From the NCBI GenBank assembly GCA_036003365.1, contig DASYSL010000048.1:1-42624 (forward strand): a DNA stretch of 42,624 bases, given 5' to 3'. Positions 31,772 through 41,276 of the stretch are shown one piece after another; the first letter of the stretch is position 1; every line of letters starts with the position of its first letter. The notes under the pieces are model-generated. The model was not told the DNA's origin. It did not search any database and saw nothing but the letters and a program-made list of their open reading frames with translations. The stretch comes from DASYSL01 sp036003365. GTDB lineage: Bacteria; Eisenbacteria; RBG-16-71-46; DASYSL01. Both the position numbers and the translations under genes were made by a program.

Positions 31772-33412
31772 TTAGTCGACCGCCCCTAAGTAGCGCACCA
31801 CCAGCACGGTGATGTCGTCGGCCTGGGCGGCGTTGCCCGAGAATTCGCTCACCGAGCGGAAGATGCGCTCGAGCACGGCGTTGGCGGTGAGGCCGATGCA
31901 TTCGCGCAGGCAGTCGTAGACGCGCTCTTCGCCGTAGAACTCACCCGAGAGGTCGGTGCATTCGGTGACGCCGTCGCTGTAGATGACCACCAGGTCGCCC
32001 GGGCCGAGCGTCGTCGACTGCTCGGCGAAAGTGGCGTTCTCGAAGGGGCCGAGCATGAGGCCGCCCTCTTCGAGCAGGTCGATCTTGCCGTCGGCCCGAA
32101 GGACAAGCGGCGGATTGTGGCCGGCGTTGCAGGTCACGAGCCGGCCAGCGCCGTCGATGACGGCGCATGCCATGGTGACGAAGCCCTTGGTGGCGCGGCG
32201 GGACAGCGTGCGGTTCACCTGGGTCATCACCTGCGCGGGGCTTTCCATGACCTCGGCGCGGGTGGAGAAGATGCCCTGCGTCTGGGCGGCGAGGAGAGCC
32301 GCCGGCATGCCCTTGCCGGAGACGTCAGCGACCGCGAAGACGAAGAGATTGCCCGCCGAGTCGAAGTAGTCGAAGAAATCGCCTCCAACCGAGCGGCAGG
32401 GCAGCGTGTTGCCGGCGACCTCGAGCGGACCCGCCGAGTGCAGGCGCGGAGGCAGAAGCGAGAGCTGCACCTCGGCCGCGCGCATGAGGTCCTGCTCCAT
32501 GCGCTGTCTCTCCGCCGATTCCTTGAACAGACGCGCATTCTGGATGGCGAGCGCGGCCTGGTCGGCCACCGCCTCGAGGGCGGCGCGCGTGGCGGGGGAG
32601 ATGAAGCCGGCCCGCTGGCTCGAGTCCACATAGAGCACGCCGATGGTCTGCATGTCGGCGGCACTCGGGAACGCCTGGTCGCCCCTGGAGGCAAGCCGGA
32701 GCGGCACGCAGATGGCGGCCCGGATGCCGGCCACGAGCGTGTGCTCGTGCTTGCCCTTGAGGTCGGCATCGAGCAGGTCCTCGCGCACCAGCGCCACGCT
32801 CTCGCGGAACACCTGCTCGGGGATCTTGTGGCTGGTGACGATGTCCTCGCCGCGCAGCGTACGGCCGCCGCGCCCGCGCGCCAGCTTGAACTCCAGCACG
32901 CCCTTGGCGTTGGCCAGCATGACCGCGCCGCGCTCGGCGCCCGCCAGGTCGATGGCCGAGTCGAGCACGATGGCCAGCACTTCCTCGAGCACGCGGCCCG
33001 AGCCCATGGCGCGCAGGCCTTCCAGAAGCAGCGTCACCTGGCGCAGGTCGCCCACGATCGGCGCCGAGATGGACGACGTCTGGGTGGTGCGCTCCTTGGC
33101 GCCCGAGGTGTCTCCGACCTTGAACACGAACTGCGTCTGCGGGGAGCTGCCGACGCGCACGCGGTCGCCGTGCACGAGCGTGCTCTGCTCGATCTTCTTG
33201 TCGTTCACGAAGGTGCCGAAGCGCGAGCCCAGGTCCTTGATGACGAATTTGTCGCCGTCGACGACTTCGATGATGGCGTGCTCACGCGACACGTCGCCGA
33301 GGTTGAAAATGAGGTCGTTCTGAGGCTTGCGCCCGATGCAGAACTTCTCTTTGTTGAGGACGTACGTCTTTCTCTGGCCGTTCTCTTCGGTCTCGATCCG
33401 GGCGGAATCCAT
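31772..33412 (-). CDS. FHA-GAF-PP2C (SpoIIE/RsbU-type) serine phosphatase
   Basis: The 546-residue protein has three modules. An FHA domain (~24-95) carries GRKPQND, SREH (42-45) and GTFVN (66-70), the phosphothreonine-binding pattern. A GAF domain (~130-300) follows, then a short coiled-coil linker (RLFKESAERQRMEQDLMRAA), then a PP2C phosphatase (~325-546) with VGGDFFDYF, VADVSGKGMPAAL, CNAGHNPP, YSDGVTE and ADDITVLVV, containing the metal-binding Asp residues. It would dephosphorylate an anti-sigma antagonist or similar target in response to a GAF ligand and a phosphoprotein partner. ATG at 33412 with GGAGA upstream. No anti-sigma/STAS genes are nearby, so its partners lie elsewhere. Confidence 0.93.
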   Translation of the reverse strand: MDSARIETEENGQRKTYVLNKEKFCIGRKPQNDLIFNLGDVSREHAIIEVVDGDKFVIKDLGSRFGTFVNDKKIEQSTLVHGDRVRVGSSPQTQFVFKVGDTSGAKERTTQTSSISAPIVGDLRQVTLLLEGLRAMGSGRVLEEVLAIVLDSAIDLAGAERGAVMLANAKGVLEFKLARGRGGRTLRGEDIVTSHKIPEQVFRESVALVREDLLDADLKGKHEHTLVAGIRAAICVPLRLASRGDQAFPSAADMQTIGVLYVDSSQRAGFISPATRAALEAVADQAALAIQNARLFKESAERQRMEQDLMRAAEVQLSLLPPRLHSAGPLEVAGNTLPCRSVGGDFFDYFDSAGNLFVFAVADVSGKGMPAALLAAQTQGIFSTRAEVMESPAQVMTQVNRTLSRRATKGFVTMACAVIDGAGRLVTCNAGHNPPLVLRADGKIDLLEEGGLMLGPFENATFAEQSTTLGPGDLVVIYSDGVTECTDLSGEFYGEERVYDCLRECIGLTANAVLERIFRSVSEFSGNAAQADDITVLVVRYLGAVD

Positions 33413-33446
33413 GAAACGGTCTTCTCCAGGCTTTGGGAAAAGTCAG

Positions 33447-33478
33447 ACAGCCGCCGGAAGTATAGCTCCGGCGGCTGT
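33447..33478 (-). terminator. Terminator at the end of the exported amide-degradation operon
   Basis: A 12-base perfect stem, ACAGCCGCCGGA with TCCGGCGGCTGT, and an eight-base loop, followed on the minus strand by a TTTT run. It lies 48 bases after the last gene's stop at 33526 and just before the phosphatase start region. Confidence 0.85.
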
Positions 33479-33525
33479 TCTTGGACTACCTGACCCGCGG
33501 TTGACGACGGGAGGGTGCGCGGCGG

Positions 33526-34884
33526 CTACAACAGAATGTCGGTGCCGAGCGAGACCGTATTTCCAGACTGGCCCGCCGTGTAGTAGCCGAAGTTCGAACC
33601 CGTGGGGCAGCGAAACACGTTGATGTAGTGCGCATTGAGGCGCCAAACGCGCGACTTCGTTGGATAGATGTCGGCCCCGGCCGAGATCTCGTACGGAAAG
33701 CGGTGGAAGTCGTCGTTCACGTAGCCGTACGTCGCATAGAGGGCCAGCGTGCGGGGCACGACCATCTGCATGGCCTGCACCATGAAGCCCTGGTCCTGGT
33801 TGACGTTGAGCGGCAAGGGGCCCCTGGCCCTGAAATTCGAGAGCTTCCGATAATAGGCCTCGGCCTGGAACGAGAAGCCCTTGAGCTTGGCCCCCGCGTC
33901 CGCCGAGACGTAGTCGTAATCGAGAGTCTCGACCGTCACTCCCGGCGCGAGCGCGTCGGCCTCGAACGGGTTGACGCCGTCGGAGAGTCGAATCTGCGTC
34001 ATGTTGGGCGGCTGATTGAGCGGCGCGTAGCGGCTCTCACGTGCGTGGCATGCAGAGACACCGAAGCGCGTGGCCAATTTCTCGTGGACCTCGAGATCGC
34101 CCAGCCCTCCGCGCGGGCCGAATTCGCCCGTCGTCGGGAACCAGATGAGACTCGCGCTCGTGGCCACGTCGCGCGTGTCGTTGGTAGCCGTCGTGCCGAG
34201 CTGGCTCAGGTTCGTGTTGACCGAGGCGATGTAGTTGAGCCTGGGCACGACCTGTCCACTGACCCAGGCGCCGGACGAGAACCCGCCGCGGAAGAATTCC
34301 TCGGCCATCTGGCGATCCGTCGCTGCCCAGTAGGGCCATGAGCCCTGCGTCGAGCGGGCGGTCATGTTGGGGCCGATGCCGACTCCGAAGTTGAGCTGCG
34401 GGGCGACGCGGTACTGCAGATTGCCGAAAATCAGAGCCTGCTGCGTCGTGCCCAGAGACCACAGGCTGATGGTGTAGCGGAACTCGGGCCGCCAGAACCA
34501 ACCGGACAGCCACACGAACGTGCGGTGCCAGTTGAGGTCGTTGCGTTCTTTGACGTCGCGGACGCGGCCGAGATGATCGGTGAACGTCTGCTGGCCGGGC
34601 ATCTGATTGATCCAGCGGAACAGGCCGTAGAAGCTGACGTTCAAGGATCCCTTCTTCGTCTTGACCAGATCGAAGCCGCGGCCGGGCGTCAGCTCGCCCG
34701 CGGTCGTGTTGGGATACGTGTCCGGCGAATACTGCGTCGGTGTCGCTTTGGCCGTCGTGGTGTCGACCGGTTGCGTGTCGGCTTCGTCCTGGGCGCGCAC
34801 TGCGTGCGGCGAGGCCAGCAGAAGCAGAGCGGCCAGCAGTGCCGCCGCTCGTGACGGGAGACGGAACATCGGAGACGAAATCAC
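33526..34884 (-). CDS. Outer-membrane beta-barrel protein (last gene of operon)
   Basis: The 452-residue protein has a signal peptide (PSRAAALLAALLLLASPHAV, cleavage near RAQ). Aromatic-rich strands follow: SLNVSFYGLFRWINQMPGQQ, RTFVWLSGWFWRPEFRYTIS, QLNFGVGIGPNMTA, FSFQAEAYYRKLSNF and LALYATYGYVNDDF, like OprO/P-type porins and related barrels. A conserved-looking RWINQMPGQQTFTDHLGR segment lies after the first strand. The GTG at 34884 is preceded by GGAGG at ideal spacing; the in-frame ATG at 34869 lacks one. It is separated from glutaminase by 86 bases with a hairpin, and is followed by the operon terminator. Probably a channel for amino or dicarboxylic acids, by context only. Confidence 0.75.
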   Translation of the reverse strand: MISSPMFRLPSRAAALLAALLLLASPHAVRAQDEADTQPVDTTTAKATPTQYSPDTYPNTTAGELTPGRGFDLVKTKKGSLNVSFYGLFRWINQMPGQQTFTDHLGRVRDVKERNDLNWHRTFVWLSGWFWRPEFRYTISLWSLGTTQQALIFGNLQYRVAPQLNFGVGIGPNMTARSTQGSWPYWAATDRQMAEEFFRGGFSSGAWVSGQVVPRLNYIASVNTNLSQLGTTATNDTRDVATSASLIWFPTTGEFGPRGGLGDLEVHEKLATRFGVSACHARESRYAPLNQPPNMTQIRLSDGVNPFEADALAPGVTVETLDYDYVSADAGAKLKGFSFQAEAYYRKLSNFRARGPLPLNVNQDQGFMVQAMQMVVPRTLALYATYGYVNDDFHRFPYEISAGADIYPTKSRVWRLNAHYINVFRCPTGSNFGYYTAGQSGNTVSLGTDILL

Positions 34885-34917
34885 GCTGGACCTCCATGGG
34901 GCAGCACGGTCATGACG

Positions 34918-34950
34918 ACGAGGTGGCTGGCGCGAAGCCGGCCACCTCGT
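34918..34950 (-). promoter_or_regulatory. Intercistronic hairpin between glutaminase and the last barrel gene
   Basis: ACGAGGTGGC pairs with GCCACCTCGT, extended inward by three more pairs after one mismatch, with a five-base loop. No T tract follows. It may stabilise upstream mRNA or partially terminate transcription, lowering expression of the last barrel gene relative to the enzymes. Confidence 0.5.
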
Positions 34951-34970
34951 CCTGTGTCATTGCAAGGGAG

Positions 34971-36020
34971 CTACTTGGAAGCCGTGGTCACCATTCCCGG
35001 GGCGTAGGGGTTGCCGCCGAGCGCGTTCGACACCTCCGCGATCGCCTTCTGGGCCTTGACGCTGTTGCCGGCGGCGTCGAGCGGGGGAGAGACGACGGCG
35101 ATGCCGAACTTGCCTGGCGAGACGGCGATGATGCCGCCGCCCACGCCGCTCTTGGCCGGCAGGCCGGTCGTGAAGAGCCACTTGCCGGAGTCGTCGTAGA
35201 GACCGGCGGTGGCCATAACGGCGAGCACCTTGGGCACGTTCGCCGAGCTCATGCACTGCTTGCCGGTCACCGGATTCTTGCCGGCGTTGGCCAGGGTGGC
35301 CGCCATCTCGGCAAGATCCTTGGCGTTGACGTTCACCGCGCACTGCTCGGTGTAGATGTCGCACGCCTGCAGGGGGTTCTCCTTGATGTGGCCGTAGGCA
35401 TACATGAGCATCGAGATCGCCTGGTTGCGCTGATTGGTCTCGGCCTCCGACTTGAACACCGGCTGGTTCACCTCGAGCGGCCGCCCGGCGAAGTCGCTGT
35501 AGAAGGCGACGATCTTGTTCCACACCTCGTCACGCGAGGCGCCGCCCACCATGCTCGTGGTCGCGATGGCGCCCGGATTCACCATCGGGTTCATCTCGGC
35601 GCCCTTGTATTGCTCGATGGCGTTGATCGAGTTGAAGACCTGCCCGGTCGCGTCCACGCCCATGTTGTTCACGAGGGCGTCGGGACCCTGCTCCTCCATG
35701 ACCTTGGCCATGGTGAAGACCTTGGAGATCGACTGGATCGAGACCTGGGACTTGATGTCCCCGGCCGTGTACACCTTGCCGTCCACAGTCACGAGGGCGA
35801 TCCCGAAGATGTTCGGGTCGACCTCGGCCAGGGCCGGAATGTAGTCGGCGTTCTTGCCTTCCTTGAGGTCCTTGAACTTGGCGTATGCGGCGTCGACCGC
35901 GGCCTGGTAGCCGGCGGTCTTGGCGTTGTTCTTGGGCGCGGCGAGCGCGGGCGTCCCGCTGGCGGCGATGACCGCCGCGGCAACGAGGAAGAGGACATGG
36001 CGAGTCAACGGGCGAAGCAT
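34971..36020 (-). CDS. glsA: Glutaminase with Sec signal peptide
   Basis: The 349-residue protein hydrolyses L-glutamine to glutamate and ammonia. Family motifs include QSISKVF with the catalytic Ser97-x-x-Lys100, AEMNPMVNPGAI, ETNQRNQAIS and LPAKSGVGGGI. Residues 1-28 form a signal peptide (RHVLFLVAAAVIAASGTPALAA), so the enzyme should be periplasmic; E. coli GlsA proteins have no such signal. ATG at 36020 follows AGGAGGTG, an excellent site. It is the sixth gene of the operon, 37 bases after an OprO/P-like porin. It supplies glutamate and ammonia outside the cytoplasm. Confidence in enzyme class is high; location is inferred from sequence. Confidence 0.95.
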   Translation of the reverse strand: MLRPLTRHVLFLVAAAVIAASGTPALAAPKNNAKTAGYQAAVDAAYAKFKDLKEGKNADYIPALAEVDPNIFGIALVTVDGKVYTAGDIKSQVSIQSISKVFTMAKVMEEQGPDALVNNMGVDATGQVFNSINAIEQYKGAEMNPMVNPGAIATTSMVGGASRDEVWNKIVAFYSDFAGRPLEVNQPVFKSEAETNQRNQAISMLMYAYGHIKENPLQACDIYTEQCAVNVNAKDLAEMAATLANAGKNPVTGKQCMSSANVPKVLAVMATAGLYDDSGKWLFTTGLPAKSGVGGGIIAVSPGKFGIAVVSPPLDAAGNSVKAQKAIAEVSNALGGNPYAPGMVTTASK

Positions 36021-36057
36021 GATGCACCTCCTGTAAGCGCTGATGAGAGCTCCTGGA

Positions 36058-37374
36058 TCAGTAGTACGTCAGGAAACGGAACTGGAAGAACTGCGTCGTG
36101 CCCTTGACGCCGAAGCGATCGAGCTTGCTGTATCCGTAGGCGAAGCCCAGATGGAGGACGTCAGCCATGTGCCAGTAGGCCATGGGGGTCAGGCGCCAAA
36201 ATTTTCCTCCTCGATCGCTTCCGTCGTCGAAGTCGTTGAAGGTCATGTCGAGGATGAGCTCGACGGCTCCCGGACCGCCCTCGAACACCGACTTGTTGGG
36301 CGAGACCGCGTCGAAGTAGGCGCCTTTCACGTTGTACGGCCGCGTCTCGCCGGTCGGGATCCAGGTGACCGAAGCGTTGCCGCCGCGAAACGTCGGATGG
36401 TCTCCATTGAGAGCGCTGACGTGCTCCCAGTTGTATTCCGAGCCCACCATCCACGGTCCCGACCGGTACCAGGCCTCGATGCCTTCGCCGGTCACCTTGT
36501 CGGCAGGAATGCTGCCGGTGTCGAGGAAGTTGGGTGCGTGGAAGGCTCCCGGCTTCGACTTCACGCGAATCGCGTCGTTGTCAGGCTTGGCGTCGCGCCC
36601 CATGACTCCGAGGTGGAGCACCCGGTTTCCAGATTCCGAGAGGATCGGCTGCCACACGAGACGGGGAGTGAACTGGTGGTCGTAGATGGCGAACTTCTCG
36701 TCCTCCGACCACGCGTCGCCGTAGAAGCCCAAGTTCACGTAGATCCGGGGCTTCTTGAAGTAGCCCATGTACTTGACGCCATCTCCCAGGATCGGCACGA
36801 AGGCGTCGAGGGCCTGCGATCGCTCGACGTTCCAGATGTAGTAGCCGGTCATCACTTTGACCGCCGAATACCCCTCCTTGGTGCGGCCGACGAAGAAGCG
36901 TCCGGAGACCTCGGGAACCTCGACCTGGATTCCGGTTTGCCGGAAGTGCCACTCCTCTTCGGCGCCGTCGTACATGTATCCGACCGACCACGTGATGGGC
37001 CGCTTGGTCTTGAACTTTCCCTTGAGCAGCAGACGGAAGTCACGCAACCCCAATTGCGGCGTCAGACGGAACTGTTGCTTGGCCTCGTCGTCCTGCGAGT
37101 AGCCGACGTAGTCGATGCCCAGGCCGTACCCAAGGCGGAGCGAGGTAATCGGCCCGTCGTATTCGTTCCACTTGACCAGCTTCCGCTTGGGCTCCTGCGC
37201 GTCGCCGTCGCCGGCGGCGGAGGTGGTGTCGAGGCTCGACGAAACCGCCGGCGCGGCGTCTTCGCCGCGCGCGGCGCCCGGGAGCGCAGTCGCGAGGACC
37301 GCCGACATCCCGAACACCGCGAGAGAGAAAGTGAAGCGGCCGGCTGACTGCTTGACCGATCGAAGATGACCCAA
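36058..37374 (-). CDS. OprO/P-like porin
   Basis: The 438-residue protein has a signal peptide (RFTFSLAVFGMSAVLATALP, cleavage near ARG). A short Asp/Ser-rich linker leads to a barrel with GLRDFRLLLKGKFKTKRPIT, WSVGYMYDGAEEEWHFRQTG, VEVPEVSGRFFVGRTKEGYS and a final GTTQFFQFRFLTYY strand with aromatic terminus. This matches the phosphate-selective porin O/P superfamily, which includes many anion channels. Start is TTG at 37374, preceded by GGAGGA. It lies between asparaginase and glutaminase, so an anion, amino-acid or dicarboxylate channel is likely from context; real selectivity cannot be read from sequence. Confidence 0.8.
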   Translation of the reverse strand: MGHLRSVKQSAGRFTFSLAVFGMSAVLATALPGAARGEDAAPAVSSSLDTTSAAGDGDAQEPKRKLVKWNEYDGPITSLRLGYGLGIDYVGYSQDDEAKQQFRLTPQLGLRDFRLLLKGKFKTKRPITWSVGYMYDGAEEEWHFRQTGIQVEVPEVSGRFFVGRTKEGYSAVKVMTGYYIWNVERSQALDAFVPILGDGVKYMGYFKKPRIYVNLGFYGDAWSEDEKFAIYDHQFTPRLVWQPILSESGNRVLHLGVMGRDAKPDNDAIRVKSKPGAFHAPNFLDTGSIPADKVTGEGIEAWYRSGPWMVGSEYNWEHVSALNGDHPTFRGGNASVTWIPTGETRPYNVKGAYFDAVSPNKSVFEGGPGAVELILDMTFNDFDDGSDRGGKFWRLTPMAYWHMADVLHLGFAYGYSKLDRFGVKGTTQFFQFRFLTYY

Positions 37375-37397
37375 GATTCCTCCGTGGCGCGGCTCGA

Positions 37398-38471
37398 TCA
37401 GTAGCGGTCGAAGTAACCCTGGATGGTCTTGGGGTCGCTCGTCTTGAGCAATGCGAGCTGGAGAAGCACGCGGGCCTTCGCCGGATTGAGCTCCATCGAA
37501 GTCACCGTGCCCATGTCGTCGTCGTTGAGCTCGATATTGCGGCGGATGATGCCGCCGTTGGTCCGCGACGAGCGCACGACCACGACTCCCTTGGCCGCCG
37601 CCGCCTTGGCTGCCGCCGCCGCCGGCGCGGTCATGTTGCCGTCGCCCACGCCCGCGATCACCAGGCCCTTGGCGCCGTTGGCCACCGCCGAAGTGATGAT
37701 GTCGGGAGACATGTTCGCGTGCGCGTAGATGATGTCCACGCGCGGCAACGCGTTCACGTTGCTGATATTGAACTCGCTCTTGGTCGTGTGCACGTTGTTG
37801 GGCGAACGGAACCAGGTGTTCTTGCCGAACAGGGCCGCACCCAGCAGACCGACCTCGCCCGAGCTCATGGTGCCGACGTCGGTGGAGTGCGTCTTGACGA
37901 TGTCGTGCGCTGAGTGGATGTCGTCGTCGACCGTGACCATGACCCCGCGGCCCTTGGCCAGGGGATCGGCCGCGATGGCCACGGCATTGTAGATGTTGAG
38001 GGGCCCGTCGGCGCTCATCGCGGTCGAGGGGCGCATCGAGCCCGTCAGCACGACCGGCTTGTCACTGTGCACCACCAGATCGAGGAAGTAGGAAGTCTCC
38101 TCCATCGTGTCGGTGCCGTGCGTGATGACCACACCGTTCATGTCGGGGCGCGCGAGCACCTCGTTCACGCGCTTGCCGAGCTTGAGCCAGATCGAGTCAC
38201 ACATGTCCTGGCTGCCGATCGAGGAGATCTGCTCGCCCGAAACATCGGCGATCTCCTTCATCTGCGGCACCGCGTTGATGAGCACGTCCACTCCGACGGC
38301 GCCCGACTGATAGCCGGCCGAAGTGTTGGAGGTTGCAGAGCCGGCGATCGTGCCGCCGGTGGCGATGATCATGACCTTCGGCTTGCGTGACTGCGCCGTG
38401 CTCGCGCCGCAGCTCACGATGACGCCGATACCGAGCACGAGAGCGAGGCTGGCGAAGATGCGGATCTTCAT
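37398..38471 (-). CDS. ansB: Type II L-asparaginase, exported lipoprotein-like
   Basis: The 357-residue protein converts asparagine to aspartate and ammonia. It has IATGGTIAG (catalytic Thr41) and THGTDTMEETSYF (Thr120-Asp121), the two active-site triad motifs of type II asparaginases, followed by VVLTGSMRPSTAMSADGPLN. The N-terminus (RIFASLALVLGIGVIVSCGA) is a signal peptide with a lipobox-like IVSC, so the enzyme may be an anchored periplasmic lipoprotein. ATG at 38471 is preceded by AGGAGGG; the long frame upstream to 39626 is a shadow of aspartase. It is 20 bases after aspartase, and its product is the aspartase substrate. Enzyme call is certain; lipidation is inferred. Confidence 0.95.
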   Translation of the reverse strand: MKIRIFASLALVLGIGVIVSCGASTAQSRKPKVMIIATGGTIAGSATSNTSAGYQSGAVGVDVLINAVPQMKEIADVSGEQISSIGSQDMCDSIWLKLGKRVNEVLARPDMNGVVITHGTDTMEETSYFLDLVVHSDKPVVLTGSMRPSTAMSADGPLNIYNAVAIAADPLAKGRGVMVTVDDDIHSAHDIVKTHSTDVGTMSSGEVGLLGAALFGKNTWFRSPNNVHTTKSEFNISNVNALPRVDIIYAHANMSPDIITSAVANGAKGLVIAGVGDGNMTAPAAAAAKAAAAKGVVVVRSSRTNGGIIRRNIELNDDDMGTVTSMELNPAKARVLLQLALLKTSDPKTIQGYFDRY

Positions 38472-38491
38472 GGGGTTCCCTCCTGGAGCGG

Positions 38492-40036
<1,545 letters not shown>

Positions 40037-40061
40037 GACTGCCTCCAGAAGGAGAGGCGGA

Positions 40062-41276
40062 CTACTGTCCGCCTCCGATGGAAACCGAGAAGTTGTATCT
40101 CGCTGAAACCTGGATGTGGGTGTTGTCGACGGTGAAGCCGTCACGGAAGTTCTCGCGGCGGATCCAACCGCCTTCCACGCCCCACATCAGATTCGTCACG
40201 GGGTAGAAAAGGACGTTGGCCAGCGCGTAATGGCCGGTCTTGAAGGCATCGTCAGGCATGCCTTCCGAATTCTCGATGTGCACCAACGAGTAGCCGATCG
40301 AGCTCGAAGCCTTCTTGCTCCAGTTGTGATCGAGGAACGCCACGGCGCCGGTCACCGGAAGCGCCACGCCCTCGGGAATCAGCGGATTGTTGTCGCTCGG
40401 CCGGGTGCCGATGTCGACCGGGGCGTCGTTCATGTAGTTCTCGATGCCCTCGCCGTGGAGCGCAGACAGACGCAGCGTGTTGTCTTCGCCCGCCTTGATG
40501 TTCGAGCTCAGGTTGAAGCCCCAGCCGGTGACGCCACCCGCGAGATCGGGCGCGGCAGGATTGTTGTCCTCCCAGCGAATGTCGCGAACGATGCCGGCGA
40601 GCTCGACGTATCCCTTGCCTAGCGGAGTGCGGTATTCCGCTGACAAGTCGGGCACGGGGAAGCGCGGCGTGATGCCGGAAAAATCGACGCGGCCGGCATA
40701 GACGCCCTGATCGCCGCTCGCGCCCGGACGCTCGAGCGCGATCGTCATGCGCTGGTTGTCACTCTTCTGGATCGGCATGTAGCGGAACTGGACGTTGCGG
40801 AAGAACGCCATGCCGGGAGGGCCCCAGTACTCGACCGTGTTGGGGAACACGTCGATGTCCATGAACGGGCTCCAGGTCTGGCCGGCGCCGAACTTGCCCA
40901 GCTCGCCGTAGGCGTGACGCAGCCGAAGCGTCGTCTGCCCGGCGTCCACGCCCGTGCCGAACAATTCCCATTCGAACTGCGTCTTCAGCATGCCTTTCTC
41001 GGTGGGCAGCCAGGACTTCACGCCGAAGCGCGTCTGGCGGACGCTGAAGAAAGTGTTTCCCTCGTGGCCGAATTCGTTCGGAAAGGCGTCCAGCTTGGTC
41101 GGCCGCTGCACGTCGAACCAGTCGGGATCGATCGCTCTCTGGTTGTATCCGGCGTCGGTCATCACGTAGCCGTAGATCTCGGTCTTCGCGTCCTCGGCGT
41201 GAGCGAAGCCGGCGAAAAACGAGCAGGTCGCAAGAGCGATCGCGCTGAGGGCAGCGGTACGCGTTCGTGTGGTCAT
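40062..41276 (-). CDS. DcaP-like outer-membrane porin
   Basis: The 404-residue protein has a signal peptide (TAALSAIALATCSFFAGFAH). It then shows the DcaP/trimeric transporter pattern: EIYGYVMTDAGYNQRAIDPD, FSVRQTRFGVKSWLPTEKG, LKTQFEWELFGTG, TLRLRHAYGELGKFGAGQTW and SPFMDIDVFPNTVEYWGPPG. The end of the barrel is IQVSARYNFSVSIGGGQ. DcaP proteins carry dicarboxylic acids or negatively charged peptides through the outer membrane, matching aspartate, fumarate and glutamate as cargo. ATG at 41276 is preceded by GAGAGGAA and overlaps the amidohydrolase stop (ATGA). The frame upstream to 41600 is shadow. Assignment is by motif resemblance. Confidence 0.82.
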   Translation of the reverse strand: MTTRTRTAALSAIALATCSFFAGFAHAEDAKTEIYGYVMTDAGYNQRAIDPDWFDVQRPTKLDAFPNEFGHEGNTFFSVRQTRFGVKSWLPTEKGMLKTQFEWELFGTGVDAGQTTLRLRHAYGELGKFGAGQTWSPFMDIDVFPNTVEYWGPPGMAFFRNVQFRYMPIQKSDNQRMTIALERPGASGDQGVYAGRVDFSGITPRFPVPDLSAEYRTPLGKGYVELAGIVRDIRWEDNNPAAPDLAGGVTGWGFNLSSNIKAGEDNTLRLSALHGEGIENYMNDAPVDIGTRPSDNNPLIPEGVALPVTGAVAFLDHNWSKKASSSIGYSLVHIENSEGMPDDAFKTGHYALANVLFYPVTNLMWGVEGGWIRRENFRDGFTVDNTHIQVSARYNFSVSIGGGQ

